DNA of 48,177 nt, taken from NCBI GenBank assembly GCA_026225295.1, contig JAMFSN010000137.1, forward strand, positions 1-48,177, in the 5' to 3' direction. A program made the translations under genes and the position numbers. Source of the DNA: Frankia alni (GTDB lineage Bacteria; Actinomycetota; Actinomycetes; Frankiales; Frankiaceae). The notes below the pieces were generated by a model. It ran no database searches and was not told the origin of the DNA. It saw nothing but the letters and a program-made list of their open reading frames with translations. Positions within the stretch are counted from its first letter, which is position 1. Each line of letters begins with the position of its first letter. Of the stretch, positions 39,651-47,801 are shown in pieces.

Positions 39651-40949
39651 ATGACCGTCGGGCGCGTGTATCGGAAGGAGATTCTGGTCCGCGCCCGGCG
39701 GGAATTCCTCTACGCGCTGCTGAGCCTGCCGCTGGCCGGGGTCGGGCTCTACGCCGTGCTCGTGACCGGCGTCCTGGGCCTGCTGTCGACCGTGGTGGTG
39801 TTCGCTCCGCTGCTGCCGCTCGCGCTCGCGTTCGACCGGGGGCTCGGCCACCTGTACCGGAAGGTCGCTCGCCGGCTGCTGCTGATCGAGGTCGCCAGGC
39901 CCGTCCGGCCCCGGCGGCAACCGGGCCTGGCCGGCTTCATCGCCTACCACTGGGGCGATCCGGTCGCCTGGCGGGCGGTCGCCTATCTGATCCTGCGGTT
40001 CCCGCTCGGCATCGCGCAGTTCATGTTCGGAGTGGGGCCCTGGGTCTACGGCCTGTTCTTCCTGGCCTATCCGGCGCTGCGGACCATCGATCCCGAACCG
40101 TCGACCGACGCCCACGGGGTCGCGCATGCGGGTGGCTTCCAGATCGGCGGGTTCGAGCTGGACACCGGGCCGCGGGCCCTGGTTCTCAGCTGCGTGGGCC
40201 TGCTGCTCCTGCTGGCCGCGCCGTGGATCACCCACGTCGCGCTCCGGCCCGACCGCTGGCTGCTGCCGAGGCTGCTCGGCCCGTCGGACAGCTCCCGGCG
40301 GATCCGGGAGCTCGAGGAGACCCGGTCCCACGTCATCAACGAGGCCGCGCTGACCCTGCGGCGGGTCGAGCGCGACCTGCACGACGGGGCTCAGGCCCGG
40401 CTGGTCGCGCTGGGCATGCGGCTCGGTCGGGCCGAGTCCCGGCTCGACCGGGGCGATGCCACCGGGGCCCGGGTCCTGATCGGGGACTCGCGCGAGGAGA
40501 CCAAGGCAATCATCGTGGACCTGCGCGAACTGGTGCGCGGTATTCATCCGCCGGCCCTCGACGCCGGGCTCGAAGCGGCGCTCGCCACCCTGGTCGCCCG
40601 GGCCCCGGTCCCGACCACCGTGCGGGTGTCGCTGCCGGCCCGGCCGGCGACCCCGGTGGAGACCATGCTGTACTTCGCGGCGGCCGAACTGGTGACCAAC
40701 GCGGGTAAGCACAGCCGGGCGAGCGCGGCGTCGATCGGCGTGGTGACCGACGGAGCGACCGTGCGGCTCACGTTCACCGACGACGGGATCGGGGGCGCCA
40801 CCCTGGACGGCGGCGGGACGGGTCTGCGGGGCCTGGCCGAACGGGTCCGGACCGTCGACGGATCCTTCGCCGTCAGCAGCCCGCCCGGCGGACCCACCAC
40901 CGTGATCATCGACGTTCCCACCCAGGAACCCGCCGGGCAGGAGGACTGA
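39651..40949 (+). CDS. NarL-type sensor histidine kinase with membrane sensor domain (module 1)
   Basis: 432 residues. The N-terminal sensor domain (about 5-235) has four hydrophobic segments (LLSLPLAGVGLYAVLVTGVL first) of the PF13796 'putative sensor' kind. The HisKA_3 dimerisation helix RRVERDLHDGAQARLVALGM carries the phospho-accepting His. GHKL boxes are AAELVTNAGKHSRAS, TFTDDGIGG and GTGLRGLAERV. It starts with ATG behind GAAAGG, and its TGA overlaps the next ATG (TGATG). Such kinases next to ABC genes usually sense the transported peptide or cell-envelope stress. Confidence 0.93.
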   Translation: MTVGRVYRKEILVRARREFLYALLSLPLAGVGLYAVLVTGVLGLLSTVVVFAPLLPLALAFDRGLGHLYRKVARRLLLIEVARPVRPRRQPGLAGFIAYHWGDPVAWRAVAYLILRFPLGIAQFMFGVGPWVYGLFFLAYPALRTIDPEPSTDAHGVAHAGGFQIGGFELDTGPRALVLSCVGLLLLLAAPWITHVALRPDRWLLPRLLGPSDSSRRIRELEETRSHVINEAALTLRRVERDLHDGAQARLVALGMRLGRAESRLDRGDATGARVLIGDSREETKAIIVDLRELVRGIHPPALDAGLEAALATLVARAPVPTTVRVSLPARPATPVETMLYFAAAELVTNAGKHSRASAASIGVVTDGATVRLTFTDDGIGGATLDGGGTGLRGLAERVRTVDGSFAVSSPPGGPTTVIIDVPTQEPAGQED

Positions 40950-41593
40950 TGCGGATCGTGATCGCGGAAGACACCGCCATTCTGCGGGCCGGGCTGGTGG
41001 CTCTGCTGGAGGACGAGGGCCACGCGGTGGTGGCGGCCGTCGCCGACGGCGACGCGCTGCGGGTCGTCGTCCGCGAGCACCGACCGGACGTGGTCATCTC
41101 CGACATCCGGATGCCGCCGACCCACACCGACGAGGGCCTGCGGGCGGTCGTGGAACTACGGGCCGCCGACCCGGAGCTGCGGGTCCTCATCTTTTCGCAG
41201 TACGTCGAGACGCAGTACGCGAGCCGGTTGCTGGCCCACAACTCGGCCGGGGTCGGCTACCTGCTCAAGGAACGGGTGCTCGACGTGAAGGACTTCACCG
41301 ACGCGCTGGACCGGGTGGCGGCCGGCGGCACGGCCCTCGACCCGGAGGTGGTCGGCCAGCTGATGGGGGCGAGCGCGACCCGGATGTCGATCGAGGCGCT
41401 GAGCCCCCGGGAACGGGAGGTGCTCGGCCTGATGGCCGAGGGCCGCTCGAACGGCGCCATCGCCACCCGCCTGTTCGTCAGCGAACGGGCGGTGGAGAAG
41501 CACGTGGCCAACATCTTCACCAAGCTGGCCCTGCCGGTGTCGGCGGCCGACCATCGCCGGGTCCTGGCCGTCCTGCGGTACCTCGGCGTCTGA
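40949..41593 (+). CDS. NarL/LuxR-family response regulator (module 1)
   Basis: 214 residues. The receiver domain has IAEDTAILRAG, the phospho-acceptor Asp in VVISDIRMPPTHTDEGL, Ser in IFSQYVETQYA and Lys in YLLKERV. The C-terminal LuxR HTH is at about 150-210 (LSPREREVLGLMAEGRSNGA, then IATRLFVSERAVEKHVANIF). It is translationally coupled to the kinase (TGATG). It likely activates the ABC genes of its own operon. A hairpin with a T-rich tail ends the module. Confidence 0.94.
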   Translation: MRIVIAEDTAILRAGLVALLEDEGHAVVAAVADGDALRVVVREHRPDVVISDIRMPPTHTDEGLRAVVELRAADPELRVLIFSQYVETQYASRLLAHNSAGVGYLLKERVLDVKDFTDALDRVAAGGTALDPEVVGQLMGASATRMSIEALSPREREVLGLMAEGRSNGAIATRLFVSERAVEKHVANIFTKLALPVSAADHRRVLAVLRYLGV

Positions 41594-41641
41594 CGCCCAG
41601 GCCGGTTCCCGACCCCGGCGCCGACCGCGTCGGATCTCTAC

Positions 41642-41685
41642 CGACGGGTGGAGACGGCGGTCCACCCGTCGCTTGATGTTCTTTT
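41642..41685 (+). terminator. Rho-independent terminator after module 1
   Basis: CGACGGGTGGA (41642-41652) and TCCACCCGTCG (41661-41671) form a perfect 11-bp stem with an 8-base loop. The T-rich stretch CTTGATGTTCTTTT follows. It separates the first ABC/two-component module from the second. Confidence 0.75.
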
Positions 41686-41711
41686 CACCCGGACCCCCGA
41701 CAGTGGTCGAC

Positions 41712-42716
41712 ATGAGCGAAACCGAGGTGGTGCGGGTCCGTGGCCTGCGAAAGAGCTACGGCGGACGGGTCGTCGTCGACAATGTGGATCTTGATGTGGC
41801 GGCCGGTGAGATCGTCGGCCTGATCGGCGCCAACGGGGCCGGCAAGACGACCACCGTCGAATGCCTCCAGGGGTTGCGCCGACCCGACGCCGGCACGCTG
41901 CGGGTGCTCGGCCTCGACCCGACGACCCAGGCCGAGGCGCTGCGGCCCCGGCTCGGCAGCCAGCTGCAGGATTCGGCGCTGCCCGACCGGCTGCGGGTCG
42001 GGGAGGCCGTTTTCCTGTTCGACGCGACCGGCGGCGGGGGCGGGGAGGAGCTGCTCGAACAGTTTGGTCTGGCCGACCGGCGCCGCTCGGTGTTCGCCGC
42101 GCTCAGCGGCGGCGAGCGGCAGCGGCTGTTCCTCGTCCTGGCCCTGCTGAACCGGCCCCGCCTGGTGATCCTCGACGAACTGACCCAGGGCCTCGACCCG
42201 GCGGCCCGGCGCAGCGTGTGGGCGGCCGTCGACCAGCTGCGCCGGGACGGCACGACGGTCCTGCTCGTCACGCACGAGCTGGACGAAGCCGAGGCTCTGT
42301 GCGACCGGGTGGTGGCCATGCGGGGCGGTCGGGTCCTGGATTCGGGGGCGCCGATCGACCTGGTCAACCGGTACGGCCGCCAGGTCACCATCCGGTTCAC
42401 AATGCCGCCCGGTGCGGCGGTCGGCGGTGCGGCGGACGCCGGGGGCACGCTCGACCGGTTACGGCGGGCCCCCGGCGTGGACGAGGTGGTCGACCGGGCC
42501 GGCCAGGTGACGGTCCGGGGGGACCGGCCCGCCATCGCCCACGTCGGCGCCGCCCTGGTCAGCTCCGGCTGGGTGCCGCCCGACCTGTCCGTCCAGGTCC
42601 CGAACCTCGAGGACGCCCTGCTCGACCTCCTGCGGCGACCGGACCCCGAGCCCGTCCCCGAGCCCCGTCCCGTCCAGCCCCGGATCTCCCATCCGGTGAG
42701 TGGAGCCCAACGATGA
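41712..42716 (+). CDS. ABC transporter ATP-binding protein (module 2)
   Basis: 334 residues. The ABC domain has Walker A LIGANGAGKTTTVECLQGL, signature ALSGGERQRLFLV and Walker B LVILDELTQGLDPAA (Leu where most have Pro), with the switch His in LLVTHELDEAE. A C-terminal extension (about 225-334) resembles the DrrA-type regulatory domain, ending in a Pro-rich tail. The ATG is not preceded by a strong ribosome site; GACAGT with a 7-base gap upstream suggests it may be leaderless or nearly so. Its TGA overlaps the permease ATG. It is an exporter ATPase of the drug-resistance type. Confidence 0.92.
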   Translation: MSETEVVRVRGLRKSYGGRVVVDNVDLDVAAGEIVGLIGANGAGKTTTVECLQGLRRPDAGTLRVLGLDPTTQAEALRPRLGSQLQDSALPDRLRVGEAVFLFDATGGGGGEELLEQFGLADRRRSVFAALSGGERQRLFLVLALLNRPRLVILDELTQGLDPAARRSVWAAVDQLRRDGTTVLLVTHELDEAEALCDRVVAMRGGRVLDSGAPIDLVNRYGRQVTIRFTMPPGAAVGGAADAGGTLDRLRRAPGVDEVVDRAGQVTVRGDRPAIAHVGAALVSSGWVPPDLSVQVPNLEDALLDLLRRPDPEPVPEPRPVQPRISHPVSGAQR

Positions 42717-43450
42717 ACAGCGCGGTCGGCCGCCTGGTGCGGACGGAACTCACCCTGATGAAGCGTGATCCCTTGACGCTGACCTTTGTCTTTGTCTTCC
42801 CGGTGGTCACGATGCTGATCATCGGGGGCTCGTTCGGTACCGATCCCGATCCCGCCTTCGACGGGGCCAACCCGTCGCACTGGTACGTGGCGTCCTACCT
42901 CACGGTGGTCGTTGCCGCGACCGGTCTGATCATGGTGCCGGTCCACCTCGCGTCCTACCGGGAGCGCGGGGTCCTGCGCCGGTTCGCCGCGGCCGGCTTC
43001 CCGCGCTGGTCGTTCGCGCTCGCCCAGCTGGTCGTCGGACTGGTGGCCATCGTCGCGTCGTCGGCGATCCTGCTGGCCGTCGCCGCCCCGGTGTACGGCG
43101 TGCCGACGGTCCACGACTGGCCGCGGGTGGTGCTGGCGATGATCGCCGGCGCGGTCGCCTTCGTCAGCATCGGCGTCCTGCTCGGAACCCTGCTGCCGTC
43201 GGCCCGGGCCGCCCAGGCCGTCGGGCTCATCTTGTTCTTCCCCTCGTTCCTGCTCGGCGCGGGTGGTCCGCCGCCCAACGTCATGGGCTCGGCGCTGCGG
43301 GCCATCGCCGGATTCCTCCCGCTGACCCGGGTCACCGACGCGGTCCGCGACCCGTGGCTCGGGGTCGGGACGGCCACCGGTTCGCTGTTCGTGGTGGCCG
43401 GGCTGGCGGCGGCCGCGTCGGTGCTGGCCCTGCGCCGGTCGGCGCTGTGA
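42713..43450 (+). CDS. ABC transporter permease (module 2)
   Basis: 245 residues, ABC-2-type. It begins NSAVGRLVRTELTLMKRDPL and has about six hydrophobic segments. Characteristic stretches are MVPVHLASYRERGVLRRFAA, AVGLILFFPSFLLGAG and FLPLTRVTDAVRDPWLG. GGAG is seven bases before the ATG, which overlaps the ATPase stop (ATGA). It forms the membrane half of the second exporter. Here the ATPase/permease coupling is tighter than in module 1. Confidence 0.93.
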   Translation: MNSAVGRLVRTELTLMKRDPLTLTFVFVFPVVTMLIIGGSFGTDPDPAFDGANPSHWYVASYLTVVVAATGLIMVPVHLASYRERGVLRRFAAAGFPRWSFALAQLVVGLVAIVASSAILLAVAAPVYGVPTVHDWPRVVLAMIAGAVAFVSIGVLLGTLLPSARAAQAVGLILFFPSFLLGAGGPPPNVMGSALRAIAGFLPLTRVTDAVRDPWLGVGTATGSLFVVAGLAAAASVLALRRSAL

Positions 43451-43463
43451 CACGATCGGTGAG

Positions 43464-44693
43464 GTGGGCGACGGTGAGGCCGGGCCAGCGGACGGCGAGC
43501 CCGTGGGTGACGCGCCGGTAGCGGTGCGTCTGCCCCGCAGCGCTGGTCGCTGGGGGTTGGGCGCCCTGGTCGCCTTCCTGGTCGTCGCCGTGGTCACCAG
43601 TTCCTCCGGCGAACCGCTCCGGGTGGCGGTCGGCGTGGTCATCGCGCTCGCGGCGGGCGTTCCCCTCTTCCTGGCCCGCCCCCGTTTCCCGCTCGCCTAC
43701 GCCGTCGTCGCGGGGGCCGGCGTCGTGGTGTTCAACACCGATGCGCATGACGTGGGCCTGTTCGCGTTGTGCGTGTTCGCCGCCTGGTGCATGCTCGTCG
43801 GCGGCCGGCGGATCGGCGCCATCTACTGGGCCCTGGGTGTGTCGACCTACGGCTTTCTGTGGCTGGTCACCGACCCCGACCCGGGCTGGGCGGCCTGGCT
43901 GTCGGGCCTCACGTTCACCGCGCTGGCGGCCGCGCTCGTCCGCCACCAGCTGGTGCTGGTCGAGAAGCTGCGGGCCGCCCAGGCGGACCTCGCCGAGCGG
44001 GTCCGGGCCGAGGAGCGCGACCGGATCGGTCGGGAGCTGCACGACGTCATCGCGCACAGCCTGACGGTATCCCTGCTCCACGTGTCGAGTGCCCGGCTGG
44101 CCGTCGAACACGATCCGGCCGACGCGGTCCGGGCCCTCGTCGAGGCGGAGCGGCTCGGCCGGCAGAGCCTGGCCGAGGTCCGGGCGACCATGGGCCTGAG
44201 CTCCGGGGCCGGGGCCGGCTCAGGGCCGGCGCCCCCCGTACCCGGTCTCGATGACCTGTCCGGCCTGGTCGATCAGGTGCGGGGGGCAGGCGTCCCGGTG
44301 TCGCTGGCCGTGGACGGAGACCTCACCGGGGTTCCCGCCACGACCGGGACGACGATTTACCGGGTGACCCAGGAAGCGCTGACCAATGCGGCCAAGCACG
44401 CCGTCGGTGCGGTCGTGGCCGTCCGGGTGAGTGTCGTGGCCGACCGGGTCGAGGTGTCGGTCGACAGCGCCGGGGCGCCGGGCCACGGATCGGGGATGGG
44501 CCTGGCCACCATGCGGGCCCGGGCCGAGGCGGTCAGCGGCACCTGCTCCGCCGGCCCGGGCGGCAGCGGCTGGCTGGTGCGGGCGTCGCTCCCGGGCGGG
44601 CCCGGGCCGGAGCCGAGGCCGGAACCGGTGCCAGGGCCAGGGTCGGTGCCGGGACCCGGGTCGGTGCCGGGGTCGGGGGCGATCCGACCATGA
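43464..44693 (+). CDS. NarL-type sensor histidine kinase (module 2)
   Basis: 409 residues. The N-terminal membrane region (about 28-165) has five or six hydrophobic segments without a large extracellular loop, typical of intramembrane-sensing kinases. HisKA_3 is RDRIGRELHDVIAHSLTVSL, with His in ELHDVIAHS. The ATPase domain has QEALTNAAKHAVG and GSGMGLATMRARAEAVSG. The D box is weak (VDSAGAPGHG, without a clear DDG). The tail is a Pro/Gly/Glu repeat (PGPGSVPGPGSVPG), encoded by imperfect direct repeats. The start is GTG. The stop overlaps the response regulator (ATGA). Confidence 0.92.
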   Translation: MGDGEAGPADGEPVGDAPVAVRLPRSAGRWGLGALVAFLVVAVVTSSSGEPLRVAVGVVIALAAGVPLFLARPRFPLAYAVVAGAGVVVFNTDAHDVGLFALCVFAAWCMLVGGRRIGAIYWALGVSTYGFLWLVTDPDPGWAAWLSGLTFTALAAALVRHQLVLVEKLRAAQADLAERVRAEERDRIGRELHDVIAHSLTVSLLHVSSARLAVEHDPADAVRALVEAERLGRQSLAEVRATMGLSSGAGAGSGPAPPVPGLDDLSGLVDQVRGAGVPVSLAVDGDLTGVPATTGTTIYRVTQEALTNAAKHAVGAVVAVRVSVVADRVEVSVDSAGAPGHGSGMGLATMRARAEAVSGTCSAGPGGSGWLVRASLPGGPGPEPRPEPVPGPGSVPGPGSVPGSGAIRP

Positions 44694-45346
44694 TCCGGAT
44701 TCTGCTGGTCGACGACCAGGATCTGGTCCGGGCCGGGTTGCGCGGCATCCTGCGCGAACGGTTCGGTTTCCAGATCGTGGGGGAGTGCGACGACGGCAGC
44801 GGAGCGCTGCCCGCGGCGCTCGAGTGCGATCCCGACGTCGTGCTCATGGACGTCCGGATGCGGTTGCTGGACGGCGTGGCGGCCACCGCCCGACTGCGGG
44901 CCGAACGACCGGCGACCCCGGTGCTGGCCCTCACGACCTTCGACGACGACGAGGCGCTGGCCGGCATGCTCCGGGCCGGCGCGGCCGGTTTCGTCCTCAA
45001 GGGGGTCCCGGCCGAAGAACTGCAACGGGCGGTCCGGGTGGTCGCCGGGGGCGGCGCCTGGCTCGACCCCGCGGTGACCAGCCGGGTGCTGGCCGTGTAC
45101 CGGGGAGCACCGTCCGCGCCGCCCGGCCGGCGTGGCGCCCTCGACGTCCTGACCGAGCGTGAACGCCAGGTGCTGGGGCTGATCGGCCGCGGTCGGACCA
45201 ACGCCGAGATTGCGCTGGCTCTGCGGGTCGGCGAGGGCACGGTAAAAACCCACGTCAATCACCTGTTCGCCAAGCTGAACCTGCGCGACCGGGCCGCCGC
45301 CGTCATCGCCGCCTACGACCACGGCCTGGTCGGGCGCGAGTTCTAG
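44690..45346 (+). CDS. NarL/LuxR-family response regulator (module 2)
   Basis: 218 residues. Receiver residues are LLVDDQDLVRAG, Asp in VVLMDVRMRLLDGV, Thr in ALTTFDDDEAL and Lys in FVLKGVPAEEL. The LuxR-type HTH is LTERERQVLGLIGRGRTNAE, then IALALRVGEGTVKTHVNHLF. The ATG overlaps the kinase stop, so the pair is coupled. It closes the second ATPase-permease-kinase-regulator module and is its probable activator. Confidence 0.94.
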   Translation: MIRILLVDDQDLVRAGLRGILRERFGFQIVGECDDGSGALPAALECDPDVVLMDVRMRLLDGVAATARLRAERPATPVLALTTFDDDEALAGMLRAGAAGFVLKGVPAEELQRAVRVVAGGGAWLDPAVTSRVLAVYRGAPSAPPGRRGALDVLTERERQVLGLIGRGRTNAEIALALRVGEGTVKTHVNHLFAKLNLRDRAAAVIAAYDHGLVGREF

Positions 45347-45374
45347 CCCGCCGCCCCCGGCCGGTCAGCCCGCT

Positions 45375-45397
45375 TGTTTCGCTACCGCTCGGAAACA
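45375..45397. promoter_or_regulatory. Inverted repeat upstream of the NCS1 permease, possible operator
   Basis: TGTTTC and GAAACA are perfect 6-base arms separated by 11 bases, 79 bases before the permease start. It could be a regulator site or a weak terminator of the preceding module. There is no adjacent regulator gene to assign it to. Confidence 0.3.
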
Positions 45398-45475
45398 CCC
45401 GCACGTCGTCGATCGAAACCGCGGTTATCTAAAGTCCGGCCCGGTATCCGATCGGTTGACGGCGACGGAGGCACG

Positions 45476-46951
45476 ATGAGCACCTCGGAGATGGAGAGAG
45501 CCGGCGGTAGCGCGCCGGAGGGAATCGACTCGAACCGTTTGTGGAACGCGGACCTCGCTCCGGCCACAGAGCGCCCCTACACCGCCTACAGCCTCGTCGC
45601 CATGTGGATGTCGGACGTCCACAGCATCGGTGGTTACACCTTTGCCGCTGGGCTGTTCTTCCTCGGTCTGGCCGCCTGGCAGGTCTTCGTCGCGCTGATC
45701 ATCGGGATTCTGCTGGTCTTCGTCGGAATGAACCTGATGGGGAAGGCCGGCACCAGCACCGGCGTTCCCTACCCGGTGCTGGCCCGGCTGAGCTTCGGCT
45801 TGTTCGGCGCGAACATCCCGGCGCTCGTCCGCGCGGTCATCGGTATCGCGTTCTACGGAATCCAGACCTACCTGGCGTCGGTGGCGCTCCAGGTGCTCGG
45901 CCTGGCGATGTTCCCGTCCGCCATCAAGGGCCTCACCGAACACAGTTTCCTGGGGCTCTCGGCATTCGGCTACATCTGTTTCTTTGTGCTCTGGCTCTTG
46001 CAGTTGGCCCTCTTCCAGCGCGGGATGAACACGGTGCGCCGCTTCGCCGACTGGGCCGGTCCGGTGATCTGGGTGGTGATGATCGGCCTGACCGTGGCAA
46101 TCATCATCGCCGCCCACGGACACCTGCGGTGGCGGATCAGCGACGTCCACGTGTCGACCGGGCACGCCGTCCTCGAGTTTTTCTCGGCGATTGCGCTCAC
46201 CTTGTCCTACTTCTCGGCGCTGCTGCTCAACTTCTGTGACTTCTCGCGTTTCGCGCCGGACGTGCGGTCCGTCCGGATCGGAAACTTCTGGGGGCTGCCG
46301 GTGAACTTCTCGGCCTTCGCGCTGGTCTCGGTCACGGTCACCGCCGGCAGCCTGGCTGTCTACCACAAGGCGATCACCGACCCGGTCCTGCTCGTGGCCC
46401 AGGTGAACAACAAGGCCGTGCTCATCCTGGCCGCAATCACGTTCACCATCGCCACGATCGGCATCAACGTTGTTGCCAACTTCGTCTCGCCGGCGTTCGA
46501 CATCGCCAACCTGTGGCCCCGGAAGGTGTCGTTCCGGACGGGCGGATTCATCACCGCCGGACTGGCCCTGGTCGTCATGCCGTGGAAGATCTACTCGACC
46601 CCGGTCATCATCAACTACTTCCTGGGGGCGCTGGGCGCGTTCCTCGGCCCCCTGTTCGGGATCATGATGCTGGACTACTACATCACCCGTCGCCAACAGG
46701 TCGTCACCGACGACCTCTACCGGCCGGACCCGGGCGGAACCTACTACTACGACCGGGGGGTCAACCCGAACGCGATCGGCGCGTTCGTGCCAGCGGCCGC
46801 GATCGCGGCGGTGATCGCGCTGGTGCACACGTTCAAATCCGAGGCGCCGTTCTCGTGGGTGATCGGCGCGGTGCTCGGCGCGGGCTTCTACTACATCATC
46901 ACGACGATGCGGACGGCCTCCCAGCCGGTGCCGGCGGCCGCCGCGGCCTGA
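45476..46951 (+). CDS. NCS1 family nucleobase/hydantoin-type permease
   Basis: A 491-residue cation-coupled transporter with 12 hydrophobic segments. Family stretches are SNRLWNADLAPATERPYTAY at the start, and SDVHSIGGYTFAAGLFFLGL in TM1. The substrate-site region is ARLSFGLFGANIPALVRAVI, then GIAFYGIQTYLA. DFSRFAPD, NVVANFVSPAFDIANLWP and IMMLDYYITRRQ also match NCS1 carriers of uracil, cytosine, allantoin or hydantoins. GGAGG is four bases before the ATG. No catabolic enzyme is adjacent, so the substrate cannot be chosen. Confidence 0.93.
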   Translation: MSTSEMERAGGSAPEGIDSNRLWNADLAPATERPYTAYSLVAMWMSDVHSIGGYTFAAGLFFLGLAAWQVFVALIIGILLVFVGMNLMGKAGTSTGVPYPVLARLSFGLFGANIPALVRAVIGIAFYGIQTYLASVALQVLGLAMFPSAIKGLTEHSFLGLSAFGYICFFVLWLLQLALFQRGMNTVRRFADWAGPVIWVVMIGLTVAIIIAAHGHLRWRISDVHVSTGHAVLEFFSAIALTLSYFSALLLNFCDFSRFAPDVRSVRIGNFWGLPVNFSAFALVSVTVTAGSLAVYHKAITDPVLLVAQVNNKAVLILAAITFTIATIGINVVANFVSPAFDIANLWPRKVSFRTGGFITAGLALVVMPWKIYSTPVIINYFLGALGAFLGPLFGIMMLDYYITRRQQVVTDDLYRPDPGGTYYYDRGVNPNAIGAFVPAAAIAAVIALVHTFKSEAPFSWVIGAVLGAGFYYIITTMRTASQPVPAAAAA

Positions 46952-47310
46952 CCGGCCCGCACCGGGCGTTCCTCGCCCCGCCCCGGCGTCGCTCGTTCAG
47001 ACGGCGCCGGGGCGGGGTCGAGTCCAGAGGCCGGGTGCTTCAGGGCTGGTGCTCCGCCGTGAGTGGCCTCGGGACGACCGGTCTTCGGGACGACCGGCCT
47101 TCTTCGGGACGCCGGAGTCAGGACGTCGGGCTTGTTGACCGCCTCACCGCCGTGGTCGCTGCGGACCAGGTGCTGCGGCTCGTCCCGGCTGGCCCGTACA
47201 GTCCGGCCGCCGGCTTCGGTGTCGCTGGTGATTTTCCGCAGGACCTCGCCGACGGCGGTGCAGCCGTGGCTCTGCCAGGTGACCCGGTCACCCCGGTGAA
47301 ATTCAGTCAT
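46891..47310 (-). CDS. DUF2945 (TUDOR-like) protein with run-through C-terminus
   Basis: Residues 1-66 match the DUF2945 family: MTEFHRGDRVTWQSHGCTAV, GEVLRKITSDTEAGGRTVRA, then SRDEPQHLVRSDHGGEAVNK and PDVLT. Family members are usually about 65-75 residues. Here the frame runs on for about 73 low-complexity residues, through the intergenic hairpin and 61 bp into the 3' end of the convergent permease gene, before a stop is met. A lost stop by mutation or frameshift is likely. The function of DUF2945 proteins is unknown; some are annotated as 'hypervirulence-associated'. GGGAG precedes the ATG. Confidence 0.82.
   Translation of the reverse strand: MTEFHRGDRVTWQSHGCTAVGEVLRKITSDTEAGGRTVRASRDEPQHLVRSDHGGEAVNKPDVLTPASRRRPVVPKTGRPEATHGGAPALKHPASGLDPAPAPSERATPGRGEERPVRAGQAAAAAGTGWEAVRIVVMM
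46971..47022. terminator. Bidirectional hairpin between the NCS1 and DUF2945 genes
   Basis: CCCCGCCCCGGCG (46976-46988) and CGCCGGGGCGGGG (47005-47017) pair perfectly over 13 bp around a 16-base loop. It lies 24 bases after the permease stop. The DUF2945 frame reads straight through it. Confidence 0.7.
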
Positions 47311-47509
47311 CTATCGCTCCCAGGTTTGATCAGCGCAGTCACCCCGACGCTCGTAGCGAATTCCGGTGTGAGGGAGTGAGGGTGTGCCACGAATGCGAGA
47401 GACGTTCGTAGGGCTCGGATCCCCGGACAATCTGGGCCGGGTCAGCGATCGTCACCCCGAACTGCACCCAGGTGGCAGTGGCCCTTCACCAATCCGACGC
47501 AGACGTTGT

Positions 47510-47680
47510 ACCCCATGAGCGGTGGGTGAATACCGAATCGGTCAGCGCCTCCCAGAGGCGCTGGGTGGTCCTCAGGCAGGTGCCGTAGACGATTTCGTCG
47601 CCGCTCGTCGGCACTCGTTCCAGCGCGATGGTGAGCTCGGCGAGTAGCTCCACCCGCCCACGGTGGTACTGGTTTATCCA
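47510..47680 (-). pseudogene. Remnant of an AHSA1/SRPBCC-type gene
   Basis: Minus-strand reading gives EIVYGTCLRTTQRLWEALTD, then SVFTHRSWG, matching the conserved opening of AHSA1-like SRPBCC proteins (IRTTPERLWEALTDPEFTRRYWG-like). It is preceded in frame by WINQYHRGRVELLAELTIAL, which may come from a fused or neighbouring regulator. There is no plausible start codon or continuation after the Trp-Gly. The rest of 47311-47793 holds nothing else that I can support. Confidence 0.5.
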
Positions 47681-47785
47681 GCGGTTGCTGATGGCGATTG
47701 ATCGGCGTGGCGTTGACGTAGTGCAGTTCTCCCGTTTTCGGGTGGTCGGGGTCGGCTGGCGTGGTGGGCAACACCGCGATACTAT

Positions 47786-47801
47786 CGAACACATGTTCGA
47801 G
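47786..47801 (+). promoter_or_regulatory. LexA SOS box overlapping the start of the HNH gene
   Basis: TCGAACACATGTTCGA is a perfect dyad and fits the actinobacterial LexA consensus CGAACRNRYGTTCG at every position. The ATG at 47794 lies inside it. A TACTAT -10 box (47781-47786) is immediately upstream, so LexA binding would block both transcription and a leaderless start. Confidence 0.85.
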
